Positions 16,262-29,700 of a DNA stretch of 64,000 nt are shown piece after piece. The DNA comes from Elysia crispata (Eukaryota > Mollusca > Gastropoda > Plakobranchidae). The DNA lies in NCBI GenBank assembly GCA_033675545.1, contig JAWDGP010005286.1, positions 77,501 through 141,500 of the forward strand, given 5' to 3'. The number at the start of each line of letters is the position of its first letter. The first letter of the stretch is position 1. The notes below the pieces were generated by a model that searched no databases, was not told the origin of the DNA, and saw nothing but the letters and a program-made list of their open reading frames with translations. The position numbers were made by a program, and so were the translations under genes.

Positions 16262-16335
16262 TAGTGAGATAGCGTTCAGGATCTACAGACAATGACTTGT
16301 CAAGGATTCGAATCTCAACCCTCTTGGCGAATGTG
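16262..16335 (+). repeat. Possible tRNA-derived SINE head, degenerate
   Basis: GAGATAGCGTTCAGG resembles a Pol III A box. About 35 bp further, GGATTCGAATCTC resembles a B box. The spacing fits a tRNA head, but the cloverleaf does not close well and I cannot define the 3' end. Confidence 0.35.
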
Positions 16336-16770
16336 TTTCCATCTGGACTTTGTGCTTCTGTCAAAGTGGCGCAGTGTTATGTGCTTGACCGCAAATAATG
16401 CTGACTTTTTTGAAAACTCAAAAACATGTATGGGCCAGAGTGTTGAGATTAAGAATAATGTATTTTATAATTATTTTGCTTTCTTCTTTTTTTCTACAGC
16501 TACATCCAGTTTGCAGTTGGGTGTATTATTGAACTGACTGGGATTCTATGAAGTGTTTTACTGTGAGCACAAACAAAGCTTAATTCATTTTACACGAGAA
16601 AAAAAAATAATCCAGGTGGTGAATTTCATACGCAAGAAGAAACCAATCATAGACTGATTATATCTTGCCTCGCTATACCCCAAAACCTCACAACAACTGC
16701 CACTGTTTTTGAGGAGGTAATTCGCCATTCACACTCCAAGGCCCGCTCTCCTCCTCCTCCCACTTCCTGA

Positions 16771-18871
16771 ATGAGTAATCACAACAACAACAACAACAAA
16801 ACCATGACAACTTCGGTGCTCATCAAGAGAGCCATCCTCCTGGGCAGCTCCCGCGAGAACGACTTCACGGACGAGCTTCTCAGGAGGATCGCCGCCTCCG
16901 CCGGTGCCGAGACAGGCAAGAAAGTCAAGGTCAAGCTGTCCAGCGCCGGGCTGAGAATCACCCGCTCGCGCTTCCTCAAGTCAGACTCCTCGCAGTTCTA
17001 CCCGTTTGACACGGTCATGGCGGTGACGCGCAACCCGAGCGCTCCCCGCTGTGTGATGTTCATCCTGTCTGACCCCCAGTGCAAGTACCACGTGATCGCC
17101 GTCAAGTGCGCCCTGGAGGTGGACGCGTCGGACCTCATCAACTTTGCCGCCCGGTTGAGGAAAGAACAGCAGGTGAGAAATGATTGGCAGTCGCCAGAGA
17201 AACGGGATCTGGACGGGTCGGTTTGTATTGATAGTGGGCTATCGTGAAAACTGGTACACCTGGCCGGAGAGGGATGTTACTGTGTTGTAGACAGCAACAA
17301 GAATATTTAAGTACCGATTCAGATTGGTCTTTTACCACTTTCTTCCCCCTTCGATGTAGCACACCCACCTCTTCGTTCTCACAGCTGTACAAATATTATC
17401 ACAACTATCATTCATTCACTTTTCGAGAATTGTTGTTTTTCTTCTTCTTCTTCTTCTTCTTCTTCTTCTTCTTCTTCTTCTTCTTCTCCTTCTCCTTCTC
17501 GTTCTCGTTCTTCTTCTTCTTCTTCTTCTTCTTCTTCTTCTTCTTCTTCTTCTTCTTCTTCTTCTTCTTCTTCTTCTTCTTCTTCTTCTTCTTCTTCTTC
17601 TTCTTCTTCTTCTTCTTCTCCTTCTCGTTCTTGTTCTTGTTGTTGTTTTTGTTGTTGTTGTCGTTCTTCTTCTTCTTCTTCTTCTTCTTCTTCTTCTTCT
17701 TCTTCTTCTTCTTCTTCTTCTTCTTCTTCTTCTTCTTCTTCTTCTTCTTCTTCTTCTTCTTCTTCTTCTTCTTCTTCTTCTTCTTCACGTTTTGATGCCA
17801 TAACGCCAAAGCTTTTCTTCAAAAGAAAAAGTCAACTTTTTTTCTGTTTTGCTTCATTGAACTTTTATTGCTCTTTAACCCCAGGTTTCCAACGTTGAGT
17901 TCAAAAAGCGAGACAATGGCAACTGGACCCTCCGAGAGCGTAGCGCTCACAATGCCAACAGGCACATGGCTGAGTTATTTAACCGACAGTCTAACGGTGG
18001 GGGAGGAGTCACTGTAACCACGCCCACAAACACAACTGTCATCACAACAGTCGAGAACCACGTGCCTGTGCTGGACGCCAGCCGCAACAGAACTGTCCAA
18101 GGATCGTTCGTGAAGCGCCAGCACAGCAGTTCAGTCAAGCGAAATGGAAGGGACTCCGCGGAGCTGAATGAATACATTGTGGAGACAGAGGTGGAAACTG
18201 GTGAGCGGCCGCAGGATATCACCGCTTTGAAAGGTCAAGTGAGTTCGTTGACTCACGAAGTGGAAGAGCTCAGAGCACTGGTGCAGCAAAACAACATGTC
18301 TGATGTCACTGTCAGAGCAAACGGCAGGCAGGCACAACCTGGCGAGGTCAGCGTGTATTCCCACGGTGTGAAGACAGACAAAAAGCGCGAGGTGCTTCCA
18401 TCGCGGCCAAAGGTGCAGACGACAGTCACTTCCGTTCAGCAGCAACAGCAGCAGCAGCCCGTTGTTTACAGAGCAGCCCCGGTGACGTACGAGGCGAGAG
18501 TTGTCGGGCCCACAATGGGCTATTTTGCTGACCCCTGGGGGCCACAGCGGCGGGTGTCTGGGTCATTCACGCTTCCCCATCAAAACCGAGGCCGGACTGA
18601 TTCATTCCAGGGAAGCAACAAGGTCACCTTCGACAGGGAATCGATCGTGTCCACTGCCAGTCGCAAGTCGAGATCTCTGCGCTCTATCCCGACCACCATC
18701 GAGCGGTCCATCGAAGACACGTATGCTCGGCCCGTGATCCTGCGTCGCCCCGGCTCAGTGCAGATGATTGGTGGCGGCAGAGCACGCCCAGTAAGCTATC
18801 ACGTGATGGGAACCAACGATTTGCAAGTCTTCAACGCCAGAGGGAGAAACCAAGATGATGTTCAGCTGTGA
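16771..18871 (+). CDS. PTB/PID-domain protein, two exons, 462 aa
   Basis: Exon 1 is 16771-17172 and exon 2 is 17885-18871. The donor is CAG|GTGAGA and the acceptor CCCCAG|GTTTCC, phase 0. An in-frame TGA sits directly before ATG 16771; a second ATG at 16804 (ACCATGA) has better context, so the protein may start at residue 12. Residues 12-135 have the order of a phosphotyrosine-binding domain: a first strand with LLGSS, a helix, VKVKLSSAGLRI, YPFDTVMAVT, CVMFILSDP, KYHVIAVKCA, then an amphipathic helix ending LRKEQQ. The Pfam-like PTB call rests on this pattern, not on a search. The rest is polar and probably disordered, with a short heptad-like helix (about 248-272) and a Gln run near 319. 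Likely role: cytoplasmic adaptor; partner unknown. A FAM43-type relative is possible but unproved. Confidence 0.78.
17440..17786. repeat. (TTC)n/(GAA)n tract in the PTB-gene intron
   Basis: About 350 bp of TTC triplets, interrupted by TCC, TCG, TTG and TCTCGTTC units near 17,486-17,510 and 17,620-17,665, lie inside the only intron (17173-17884) of the PTB-domain gene. The coding strand carries TTC. The tract ends roughly 100 bp before the acceptor. Confidence 0.96.
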
Positions 18872-18948
18872 GACAAGCATGAAGTGTCGTGTTTTCGTAC
18901 CGTGTATTATCCTCTACATTGCGCCAATATACATGTGTAATCAAATTT

Positions 18949-18954
18949 AATAAA
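18949..18954 (+). terminator. Poly(A) signal of the PTB-domain gene
   Basis: AATAAA lies 78 bp after the stop codon, followed by GGTTGATACAGTGACTT, a plausible cleavage region. Confidence 0.6.
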
Positions 18955-19497
18955 GGTTGATACAGTGACTTATTCGTTATGGCCAAGAGAAAAAGAGTTT
19001 GGGGAGAGACGGAGTAACTTGCTCTTATTTGCCAGCGCGTGAATGCACACGCGCAAGATGAATATAAAACTGGAAGTAGACGATGGTGTCAGGGGAAGAT
19101 TACTCTTGTGAGCCATGAAGCTCTCCACTAATAGGTTTCCTATAGTCTGTACTTAGCAAAGAATACATGTATTTTGAAAAGTAGTGATAAAGAAAATATA
19201 ATCATAGCGCAAGACGTACATATTAGAGTTGAACACGCATTATAAATCTGTGTTCTTATTTTAAAAGACCATTCTTTAAGCGGACCAAGACTGCCATCGT
19301 AAGGATCAAGTGAAGTTTACCATATAGATTTAGATGGTTTTCCTTTTAAAGTTTTATCAGGGATTCAAAACGCAGTTCGACATAATTTGATATTTTGTGT
19401 ATCTACCGATTATAAAATTAAAAAACAAATGCTAAACTCTTGGTCACAACTATAATTGATCCGTTGCATACACGGGTGAAAGATGGAATTAATAACT
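18955..19497. other. Intergenic DNA, no gene recognised
   Basis: AT-rich sequence without an exon, repeat or RNA gene that I can identify. Confidence 0.5.
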
Positions 19498-19766
19498 TAA
19501 GGTGTGAACAATCACCCAACTTGGACTTATATGGACAGAGAGCACAAAATTTAAAATTACACTTATACGTCTCGTCTTGAAATTGGCTTCATCAGTATAG
19601 ACTAGTGATGTACGCTTTGAACAAAAAGAAATCACATTCTCTATTATTTGTAACATCGCTAGTCTATACTGATGAAGCCAATTTTTAGGCGAAGCCTTTA
19701 AATGTAATTTTAAATTTTGTGCGCTTTGTCCATATGAGTCCAAGTTGGGTGATTGTTTACACCTTA
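19498..19766. mobile_element. Palindromic MITE, about 269 bp
   Basis: The left end TAAGGTGTGAACAATCACCC is mirrored by the reverse complement of the right end, TAAGGTGTAAACAATCACCC. Pairing continues through AACTTGGACT, ATATGGACA, GCACAAAATTTAAAATTACA and TTGGCTTCATCAGTATAGACTAG, so nearly the whole element is one hairpin with a loop of about 60 bp. It has no coding capacity. The autonomous partner is not in this window. The target duplication is unclear. Confidence 0.85.
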
Positions 19767-22700
19767 TGTATATACAGGTAATACACTGATTTCAAGTTTT
19801 GTACACGAGTTTCATATGTTCAGCTTTAAACAAACGGAACAAAGAGGCGGGCGCTGGCGATTATCTGACTTAATGGTTTCGTGTCTTTGATTGATCTTAT
19901 GAATTCCTTCTGTCCTAAATCAATAAGTGCAAGAGTTTGGTTGTTTTTTGTTTTTTTTTTGTTTTGCTCTGCATAGGGAATTTAATACTTCTTGAAACGT
20001 TTAATAATTGCCAATAAGTTATAGGATAAAGAGACGGGTTTTTTTTAAAATCAAACAATAGTTATAAAAATCATTCTTTTTTGTTTGTTTGGTTCTTTTG
20101 TTATCATTTTTTCAAGAACACTAATATACTCATATATATATATAGTACAGCACATAAAAAAGTGTATTATATATTAAATTATTTACTGCATCTTAAGATA
20201 TTCTGCTTTTCAGATATCTAGATTACTTATCGCAATATACTGACGATATATCTGCACATAATTATTGAGATTTTAGTAATGTTATACAAACGTAAACCTA
20301 TGCAATGTTTTTTTTTTCTGTATATAACGACAAAAATGGTTCTTTGAATTCAAAGTTGTGTCCTCTAGAGAGGACTCATCCATATTTATACGCAAATCCG
20401 TTTTAGTCGGAGCAGAATTTTTTTTTTTTTTTTTTTTCAACATGAATGATTTTCATGTTTATATTGAGTTCTTTGTGGTCCATAAGAAGAGGCGTTGCGC
20501 ACGCGTAGTTGGTTTGTCTTTAGGAAGCAGAGATCAATTCCAAACTAAGCACATCGTGTGGCACTAAAAGCTCAGTCGAAAGACCGTTGGGCTATCAAAT
20601 AAAGGGTCCTGGGTTTGATCCCTGGCTGGCTCAGTGTGGAGATGGGTTCGGATCATATCTTATCAGCAATATTTCTGGTTATGTTACAGTAACAATTCTT
20701 TGGGGGGTATTATTGCATGTTAAAATATCCAAATGTCATTGCTTTGCTTTTAGCTGGCTATTTAACTTGCTATCTCTGCAAAGACCTGCCGAAGGAAAAT
20801 GGTATAAAGCATTAATTCTGCACTCAATGGTTGAATACTGAAACTGTTTTTCCTCTTTGTTTTTCGTTTTTCTTGTAATCTTGTGTTTATTGGACTTGGA
20901 GCTGATGATGGTAAGCTAAGAAAATCCTTTTTTGTTTAATGCAGCTTCAATGAACTTGCCAATTTTTTTTTTACTTTTTGTTTTGTTTTTGGATATTTGT
21001 TAATACCAGTAAACTGGAAAGTGTTCCAAATAAGCTCACAACTAGCCATAGAAAGTGCAGTTTTTGACACCCACTACAAGCAAATGAGAATGGGATCTCT
21101 CGAAAGATACTTTAGCCCTGCATGGTGAGAAGTGGCTCTAATACTGATTACTCTCGTCATGGAATTCTCGATTTCTATAGAATGAAATCACGTGACTTAT
21201 GTGATTTTATTGCCACCATCCGACTTTAATTATATACTATAGCCTTTTCCTCCACGGCAGTCTTCAATAGGCATTCATTGTTTGGTGACTGCAATGTTGT
21301 GGTGTATGTTGTTACTTCAGGTCAGTATAAATCCCGGGAAGTGGCAATAGTGTCTGTCCTTTATAAATGTTCACAAATCAGGAGGGTAGATCCCTGGTTA
21401 TGTAGATGTAATTATAGTCACTTGCAGGGAAAAAACTCGTTATGTAGATGTAATTATAGTCACTTGCAGGGGAAAAGGTTGCACGTTCCCATCACCACCA
21501 ATGACATGACAAGAATGTTACACGAAATATTTTGGTCTTTGCCTTGCTGCACCGAGAAACAAGACATTCAATGACTTTAGACTTTCATGTTACCACAAAT
21601 GCTTTGGAATAACCTATATACATACACGTGCATATATATATATATATTTTTCCTTCTATTAAACAGCATATCGAAGATTTTTTAGCCACCTTTCTACTAC
21701 CCCTTCACTCGTTTAAAAAAAAATTACCCGATCTCACATTTAAATTTATTTTTACCGTGGCTTCGAGACAGAGTTAACAATGCTTACACAGTTACAGACC
21801 TGACTCTGCTTCCACATTTCTGTAATCAGTTTAATAGTGTATACATAGATCCCCTTTCAAGCATAAGTTCTTCATTCAAGACGTATGCATGTACAAGTTT
21901 GAGATGACCTTGAGTGTTAGTGTAAAGATGGTTTGACTACCTGTGGATTTACACAGCACAGTTAGAACTACAACAATTCTAGAACTTGCAAAAGAATTTT
22001 ATACATGTTTATGTACATGCATAAGTTATGCCGAAAGTTTGGAAGCTAACATTTTTACAAATAAAGAAGGCTTGAAGCATGCACAGATGTTTTAAGTACA
22101 ACTGAAATTACTGACAAGAGCAGGCTATAAAAGTTGATTTATATTGTTTTGCTGCGTATTATCCAATTTCTAAATGTAGCAAACTGACACTGTGTAAACT
22201 TAAAGAGATTGATTGTAACTATAATCTCATTGTACTTGCAATCATTGTGTCTGGGTCTGGGTGGGAATGGAAGTCTGTATGATTCTCTTGGTGAGTGTCA
22301 CATAGTTGTACTGGAAGTTTTGTCTGACAATATAAAAGTTTCAATCCACAAAAGAATTTCTTGCCTTATGTTCAATGTATTTATTGCTGTAATCGAAAAG
22401 CATATGATATGTGTGTGTGTATGTTATGTATAATCTATGGAATAGTGCAAAAAGTACCATTGTGACTTAGTTACAATTGATGTCACTCTTCACTCAAATA
22501 AAATGTTTCCACATTATGTATTGGTATTTTGTATCAGAAAGCATGCATATAACTAAGTTTCAATAAAGGTTACTATTATTTATGAGAAATATGTGGCAAT
22601 TTTATTCACATATTTTGATATATATCTGAGAAGTTGTGTTTTCTTTCTTGTCTGTGTTTCAATTATGCTTGAAGTTAAACAAAAATCAACTAAGACAGAG

Positions 22701-23552
22701 TCTGTCTCAGGGTAGACAGCAAACTAATTTGACAAGATTATCAAGAAGTATTTTTTGATAGTTGAAACTGGAAAAGCAGTGAAGATAACTGCTAGATCAC
22801 CTGCCCAACATGCGAGAAAGGTTTTGAGTTTTCCTAGATTTGCTATTTGACAATAAGTCAAACAGGACCAAAAGTTAATTGCTATTTTTGCTTCAAAATG
22901 TGATAATATATTTTTTTTTTAATTAGATTTCCATGAAAAAAAAATACTTGAGGATTCCAAAGGACTGCTTGTAAAGTTGATAGATCAAGAATTCCAAAGT
23001 AATAAATAATGTGAAGGAAACTGTTACAAGGAATTTGAAAATGAGAATTTTGTCAATGAAAGAAGGAAAATGTGCAGTCCATACCCATAACACCATCAAG
23101 ATTGTGTTTTTCTTTATCAATTTTAGTTTGCTGTTCCCAAAGAATTTTCTATTTCTCTCAGAGATAAAAGTTTTAAAAGGCATTGACTTACAGGAATTTA
23201 TCATTAAATTTGCCCCTCTTTCAGTCAAAAGTATTCTCCTAGAACCCAGGAATTATAGCGCTAATAGTAAGAAGAAAACCCTAGTTTGTCTGCAAATATT
23301 TGAAATGTTTGAAAAAAAAGATCTTGACTTTGAGAAATCCTCTTATTTCATATAGTCTTAAGTGGAGACTTTTTTCTTATATTTTCATACACCCGGAGAG
23401 ATTTTACGCTTGTAGCTTCGGACGAGTGAGAGTAAAGGCAAAGCCAATAAATTATATAAATCTTTTTCTTGTGCTTTATAACTAACATATTTCTGGAAAT
23501 ATTTAAATAAGGAATTAAAAGATACAAAAATCTTCATTTTTAAAATGACACA
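19767..23552. other. Intergenic DNA with one SINE and a short duplication
   Basis: Apart from the SINE at 20.6 kb, I see AT-rich sequence. A tandem duplication of about 45 bp (two copies of TTATGTAGATGTAATTATAG followed by TCACTTGCAGGG) lies at 21398-21473. Several AATAAA sites cluster near 22,497-22,570 but cannot be assigned to a gene. A 114-residue open frame at 23011-23355 has no recognisable motif. Confidence 0.5.
20556..20660 (+). mobile_element. tRNA-derived SINE (head region)
   Basis: AAGCTCAGTCG fits a Pol III A box and, 34 bp later, GGTTTGATCCCTGGCTGGCTC gives a B box inside a T-arm-like sequence. The flanks do not form a clean acceptor stem, so this is a tRNA-like SINE head, not a functional tRNA gene. 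The tail cannot be delimited. Confidence 0.5.
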
Positions 23553-23558
23553 TTTATT
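23553..23558 (-). terminator. Candidate poly(A) signal of SMARCB1
   Basis: On the minus strand AATAAA lies about 190 bp after the SMARCB1 stop codon. It is a reasonable first poly(A) signal, but not the only one possible. Confidence 0.45.
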
Positions 23559-23746
23559 ACTCATCTCATAAACAACAAAAATAAATAAAAAAATGTACGA
23601 AAATAACTCCTTGGTGCAAGTATAAAGTAATGTACAACATCAATTTTCTTGTCTCTATGAATGATAAGCCGACGAAATGACTGATGATATATATATGGAG
23701 TATATACAACAAAATGGAACTTTGCTGTGTGAACAGGGCAGGATCT

Positions 23747-26700
23747 TCACCAAGTTGGTGCCGTATTGGCCAGCCTTCGCATTCGCCTGTAGAGAAGAAA
23801 TAATAAATTTTTTTTGTTAGTCATTCATATCGTGAATCTCCCACATATTGCTTTTTTTTTTTTAAATGATGAGCTATCTTCTCTGGTGCCTTTCATTTAC
23901 AAAAATCTTTTGAGTTTTTATTTTTTGCCGATATAAACATCAAATCATAGGCACCAATTAGTTACCGACCTGAGCCCCTATTCAAAAAAAATTTTTTTTG
24001 TCAAGATTTCAAATGTATAAAATACATTATTCTTAGCTTTTTCATGTTCAAGATTTTATACCAAACCCGTTTCAATTTCCTAATATCACCTCATTTTTTA
24101 ATTTTTCTTGTCCCTGCAACGTAAGTGTTGAACATCAAGTAGAGGAACAATTGACAAATAGCAATATTAACAAACTTCTGATTGACTTGCTGCCTATGCA
24201 ACACTGGCCATTGCCCTTGCTTAAATCAATGCCAGCCTTTTCAAACCCTCCCATTCTCCATCTTTAAGCTTAATTTCTCAAAAGTTCTTTCGAGGAAAGT
24301 TGATATAAAAATTTATTAAATTCTCTTAAGAACTCAAGCAACATCAAATGTAAAGTTGCTATTTGTACTCTATAAAAACAGAAAATAGTGCCCAATGTGC
24401 AGAGAATACTATTTTGAATCTCTAATAAGATTCCTTCCATTGGAGAAAGAGTAGGCCGCGTTCTCCACAACATGGGATATAAAATCAACCACAGAATGCA
24501 TCTAAAGCCGTACCATTTCTATAACATTTGAAAAACAGGTGATAAAATAGGTCAAATTGAGAGCTGATGAGATCCAATTAATGAAATACTACCTTGTGTT
24601 TCTGTCCTGATCCCTGATCTTTTTTTCCATTTCGGCATCCGTCAGCGTCTCCAGGAAGGGACACCACTGGTCTGCCTCGTTTTGGTTTCTGAACGCTACC
24701 TCTACCACTGGCAGTGGAGCCTCGCTGTTGCCAGATGAAACAACAAAACAGAGCCAAGAATCAATTTCATATACCTAGAGATTTACATTATATGATAATA
24801 TAATCACCAATCAAGATGATTGGCGCGTTCTCAGGCTCCAACTAAACATTAAATATACACGATCCAATTCACAACCACGAAGGTCATACACACTTGGCTT
24901 TAAAAGTATATCGCATTGAGTCACTGATACCACTCCCACATTATGAATAAAACTTAAAAGACATCAAGTTAAGTAAAGATAAATGTACACCTGATAATCT
25001 TTTAGCCTCTTAGATTTATACAAAATATAAATCACACACACAAAATATGAAAAAATCCCTACCATTTTTTAAGTTTAGGCCAAACTCTTACAAATCAATA
25101 ATTAATTAATGCTATTTTTCGCTGCTTGACACACAGCTTTAAGCTGAATAACTCAAAACATAAATTCATGACTTTAAAAGATTAAACCTGCCCTTGGCAC
25201 AGCCCTGGTTACAAGTCGAAACAAATTTCTTTGTGATATTGTCAATAACTTTTTATAGGAAATCCAGATAGTTGTAGCCCACCTCAAACCTTATAAACTA
25301 CTTCATTAATCACCTAAATGCGTATGTTCTTTGATGCCAGCTTAGCTGCCCTCTGACGCTGTAGGCGATGGCTGTGACAAACTCTCCACCAAGACCTGTG
25401 GTGTTGAGAAATAACTGATTGAAACATGACGTAATATTCTGTATCCAATATCTTTCTTACCATTGATGCAGGTTATGAAAATGCTTTAAATGTTTGGTAT
25501 TATATCGAACTTACAGAACAAGCAGAGGCAAAATAGTTTTAGACAGTTTAATCCTAATTCCACTGAATTAAAAACTACCTGTCTACTTGTTTAAGTCAAA
25601 AAGAGCTTACTAAGTTCATTTAATCATTAAATCAATGACTTTTCAATTAACAACTGCCTTGGCACACAAAAAAAGTAATTAAAAGATCTTTCAAGACACA
25701 CAAATAACAAATAATTGTAAAAATGCATGTCTTTTCAGAAGTATAAATAAAAAATAACGCAGGGAAGATCTGTCATTTTCTAGGGCCGCATAAAAAATAA
25801 AAGTGTTGATCAATTAGGCACACAGGAAGTTAATGATTTAGTGCCCTCCACTTAATTCGACATCTCATTATTCGACATTTCTCTTAACTCGACATTACTA
25901 AAAAGTCAAAAAAAAATTCCTTTAATTAGTAGTAATAAGTTTTATCGCAAATCGACATTTTGGTCCAATAATTTCTCGTAATTCCACAGAATTTCCAATA
26001 TGTTTCAGTATCCAAATCATCCACAATGTCATTTAATTCTTAGCCTAGCCTCACGAGCTATCTAAAGATCTGTAGTGTATGGATCAGTGCAACTTAAGAC
26101 AAGAGTTTGAGTGAGAAGAAATGGGAGTGGTTTTGGATGTGCAGGAAAGACCGTAGAGAGTCAAGTACCTTTGTGTGTGTGCGTGAGAGAGAAAGAGAGT
26201 GAGAAAGAGGGAGGGGCTGGCACCTCAGGACTCAAGCCCAATGCTAGCTCTGCGTTTGGGATTAAAGGTGAAGGGGGGTGTGCAATGGTTCTAGATCTAG
26301 TTATGGGATGGGTTTTTATTAGTATTAAAACTGAGTCCTCTTTATGTCCCTACATTGTAGAGCTATAAGCAGACCTAAAGAGTCTGAGATTTTAAAATTC
26401 ATAAATTTTAAGATTGTCTCCTAATTTGACGCAATTTTGTTGGTCCCTTTAATGTCGATTTATCAGGTATGCACTGTCTTCCCAAAATCATAGTGGACCA
26501 GAGGCAGAAAAAGATGGAAACGTCAAACCTTGCAGTAAAACAAAACACAAATGTCATATAGCACTAAAGCAATACACAAATGTCATATAGCAGCCAAACT
26601 TACCCAGCTCTGAACAGAGCTTTGTGGAGAACTCCTCTGGGCTGTTCTGTGGCTCGGACATATCCCACTCAAACTGGTCGACCAAGGACATATTTCCTAC

Positions 26701-29700
26701 ATGAATGTTCAACTGAAACCAAGCAACAATAATAGACGTTAGTCTGAAAAAGATGCACAGGAAGTAATTTTCCTACATATTTACTATCTACTCAGGGAGG
26801 TCAAATAGCCAAGTTATCAGATTTAGAAACAACAAGTTCATATTCTGCTTCTCCGAATGGTTTACCTGCCCAATATTGAGGGCACCTGCTAGAACTATTA
26901 ACTTATTCCAATTGAAAGAGAATTCTAATTTGAACATTCTCCTGGGTCAAGTGATAGTTATAGAAAGACTAGCAGTTGGGGAAAAGAGGGATTGTGGGAA
27001 ACCCTGAAGATGACACAAGTATTGAAAGTGTGCTGAGTAATTTAAAAAACTTCTTTCCATTATCTAATCAGCTTTTCTCTAATATTTTTTTTTCTAAATT
27101 ATTCTAAAAAAAAAACCCTTCCAATTTGTGTCTTGGTATCAGTTTGTTATAAAAGATATTTTCCAACTCCATTCCACAATCAAAAATAAAGTTTATTGTT
27201 TAACAGATCAATAATGCCTTGTATATTTGTCACAAATATCTTCAAGTGCAAAAAACATTTCTTACATCATTTTCTTCTCTAGTTTGATACTGTTTCACGG
27301 CTGGACTTATTTTGAAAAACTATGTCACATATCCATGAATTTTAAATGTACCTAAATTTACATATTTCTGTTTAACCATAATATTCCAATTTTTTAATAC
27401 AAATTATATCATTATAAACAACATGATACTGCCATGAAATATTAGAAGTTCATACTTTTATAATAACTCTTTGGTCTGTGACATCTTCCGTGCCCTCTGT
27501 GACAGCTGTGTTATCAATCTGCTGCCGTATAGCCCCGGCGATGGCTGGGATAAAGTTGATTGGGTTCAGATCTAGGTCGTCACACAGGATTTCTCCAAAT
27601 TGCTCTGGAGTGATTAGGGTTTCTGCGTGGAAAAAATTGCAATTTGGAAACTTATTATTGCCTGCTCTCAATTTGATTAAAATACTTGAACTGCTATATT
27701 TTAGGGTTTGACAGAGGGGATTTTCAGCCTCATAGTTATACCTTTATCCATTCTTTAACCACAATTTTGGATTTCACAAATTATTAAGAGCAGCAGATAA
27801 TTCTTCTTAAAAAAGAACTTGTCTTTGCATCACTTTGTTTATAAATGACACAAAACAAAACCCTTATGAAGTTGGGCAACATTCCTAAAGTAATGAAAAG
27901 GAAGTTATGTAAGCCAATCTTACACAATTAAGTTGCTTTTGTCCCTTTTCTGACTTCGTTTTTTGTAAATGCAGTTGTCTTTTATCTTTCACCTTTATTT
28001 AATTGCAACTGCAGTAAGTAATTGCTTAGAGAGTTGTGAATAAACACTGTCTTCAAAGTAAAACATAGCAAACCTGTCCTTTTTATCTTTAAATTTCGTT
28101 ATCCTTTGATTCATTGTAAGAATGATTTTTACCATTTTTGTTCCATGTAAAGCAGTCCCTCAGTTTCTGACCCTCTATTTCCATATCCAGCCTGATTGGT
28201 ATGAGATCCTCTTTCTGATTTGCGTTTTCATGGACAGTGGAGGGATCAGTGTCGTCGAAGCTGTCAACATAATTGAAATAAACACATCAAACATTCACTT
28301 ATCATCAAAGAAGATAATGACGCTGTGATTGAAAAGCATTATAATTCATAGGAATCATATGCAGATATTGTACGCAGCTATTTCAAACTCTATCTTGACT
28401 CATTTATTTGGAAGTATTAAAATTTTATTTTATAAAAACTTTGATGAGGCAAAATCTTACCCCAACCAAACATATAAATCAAAGAGGCTGAACTTACTTA
28501 AGACAGACTCTGAATGCCAAGTCCCTGACTATGTAAAAAAAATTTATAGAAATCTTGTAAACATGTACAGTCATCCTTCATGATACATCTGCAGGATTCT
28601 ATTTTTGCTTTCTTTTTGCAACTGGAAAATAGCTTTGGACTGCCAACGGTCTGAGTAAATTTTCTTTGGAATTCCTCTTATAACATTTGGGGTAAACCAA
28701 TGCAAAGTTATTAAAAATTGTGTAAAATATAAAGATTTTTTTTTACAATCAAGAGTAACGTATATATCTGAATAGGTGAAACTATCAAATCTACATCGTA
28801 GCCACGGCTTTAGGTATTCAAAAAATGTTTTGTAACTTTCGAGATAAGAAGAAAATCACTGCAAATACCAAATCCTGATTTACCATAGGGGAAAAGTCCT
28901 TATCTTTGACTTGGCCAGTCTGTTCCGGTTGATGTGAGTCGAGCAAGGGACAGCATCCAGGTGATGTGAACTGCTGGGAATTGTGGGTACCCAGCTGCTT
29001 CCTCTCTGCTTCTTTGAACTTTGCCTTTGGTTATTGAAAAAGACAGGGACAGTATGTAGGAAATACATTTTATCTTAAAAATGGTTGAAAGTTATGTCCT
29101 TTTTATTTCTTATTAATTACATTCTTATTATTCCTAGAGAATGGGATCATTAGATTTACAAGATTTCTTGAAGAAGTTTAGCTTTATTTAAGTTTCCCCA
29201 GGAATTTTACACAGAGGTTTTATAAGTGTTAAAGACATGTAATCTTTTAAAGAATGTTTTTGTTTGATAATATTTTAATGAACAGTCAGCATCATCTGCT
29301 CCATAAGTCAAAAAAACTTTTATCTTATTCAATTCCTATGAAATCTCTCCCAGACTATTCTTTACAAAGTCATTCAGTCATCAAAACGTAAGTGTGAATA
29401 ACAGGTAAGAATACATCTCGTGACAGAGAGCAGAATTGTTTGGCTGACTGAGCAATACATGCATGAAAAAGCTTCATATTGTGGAAATTTTTTTCTCCAG
29501 TTGTTGTAAGAATTGCAATTAAAGTAAAGAGTAATCCGGTGAGTCACCATAACACTTGCGTTTTTTCTTTACCCACAGCAACCCACCCTGCAAAGTGAGG
29601 TCTCAAACTGATCATTGAATTTGTAATTTTAACCTGCTCAAGACAACCTAGAAATCACCTAAAATCATTTATAATCTCCTTTTCTTCAACAAGTTCATAG

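Noticed and set aside
17412-17822. Antisense poly-Glu or poly-Lys frames
   Set aside because: They are translations of the GAA strand of an intronic triplet repeat.
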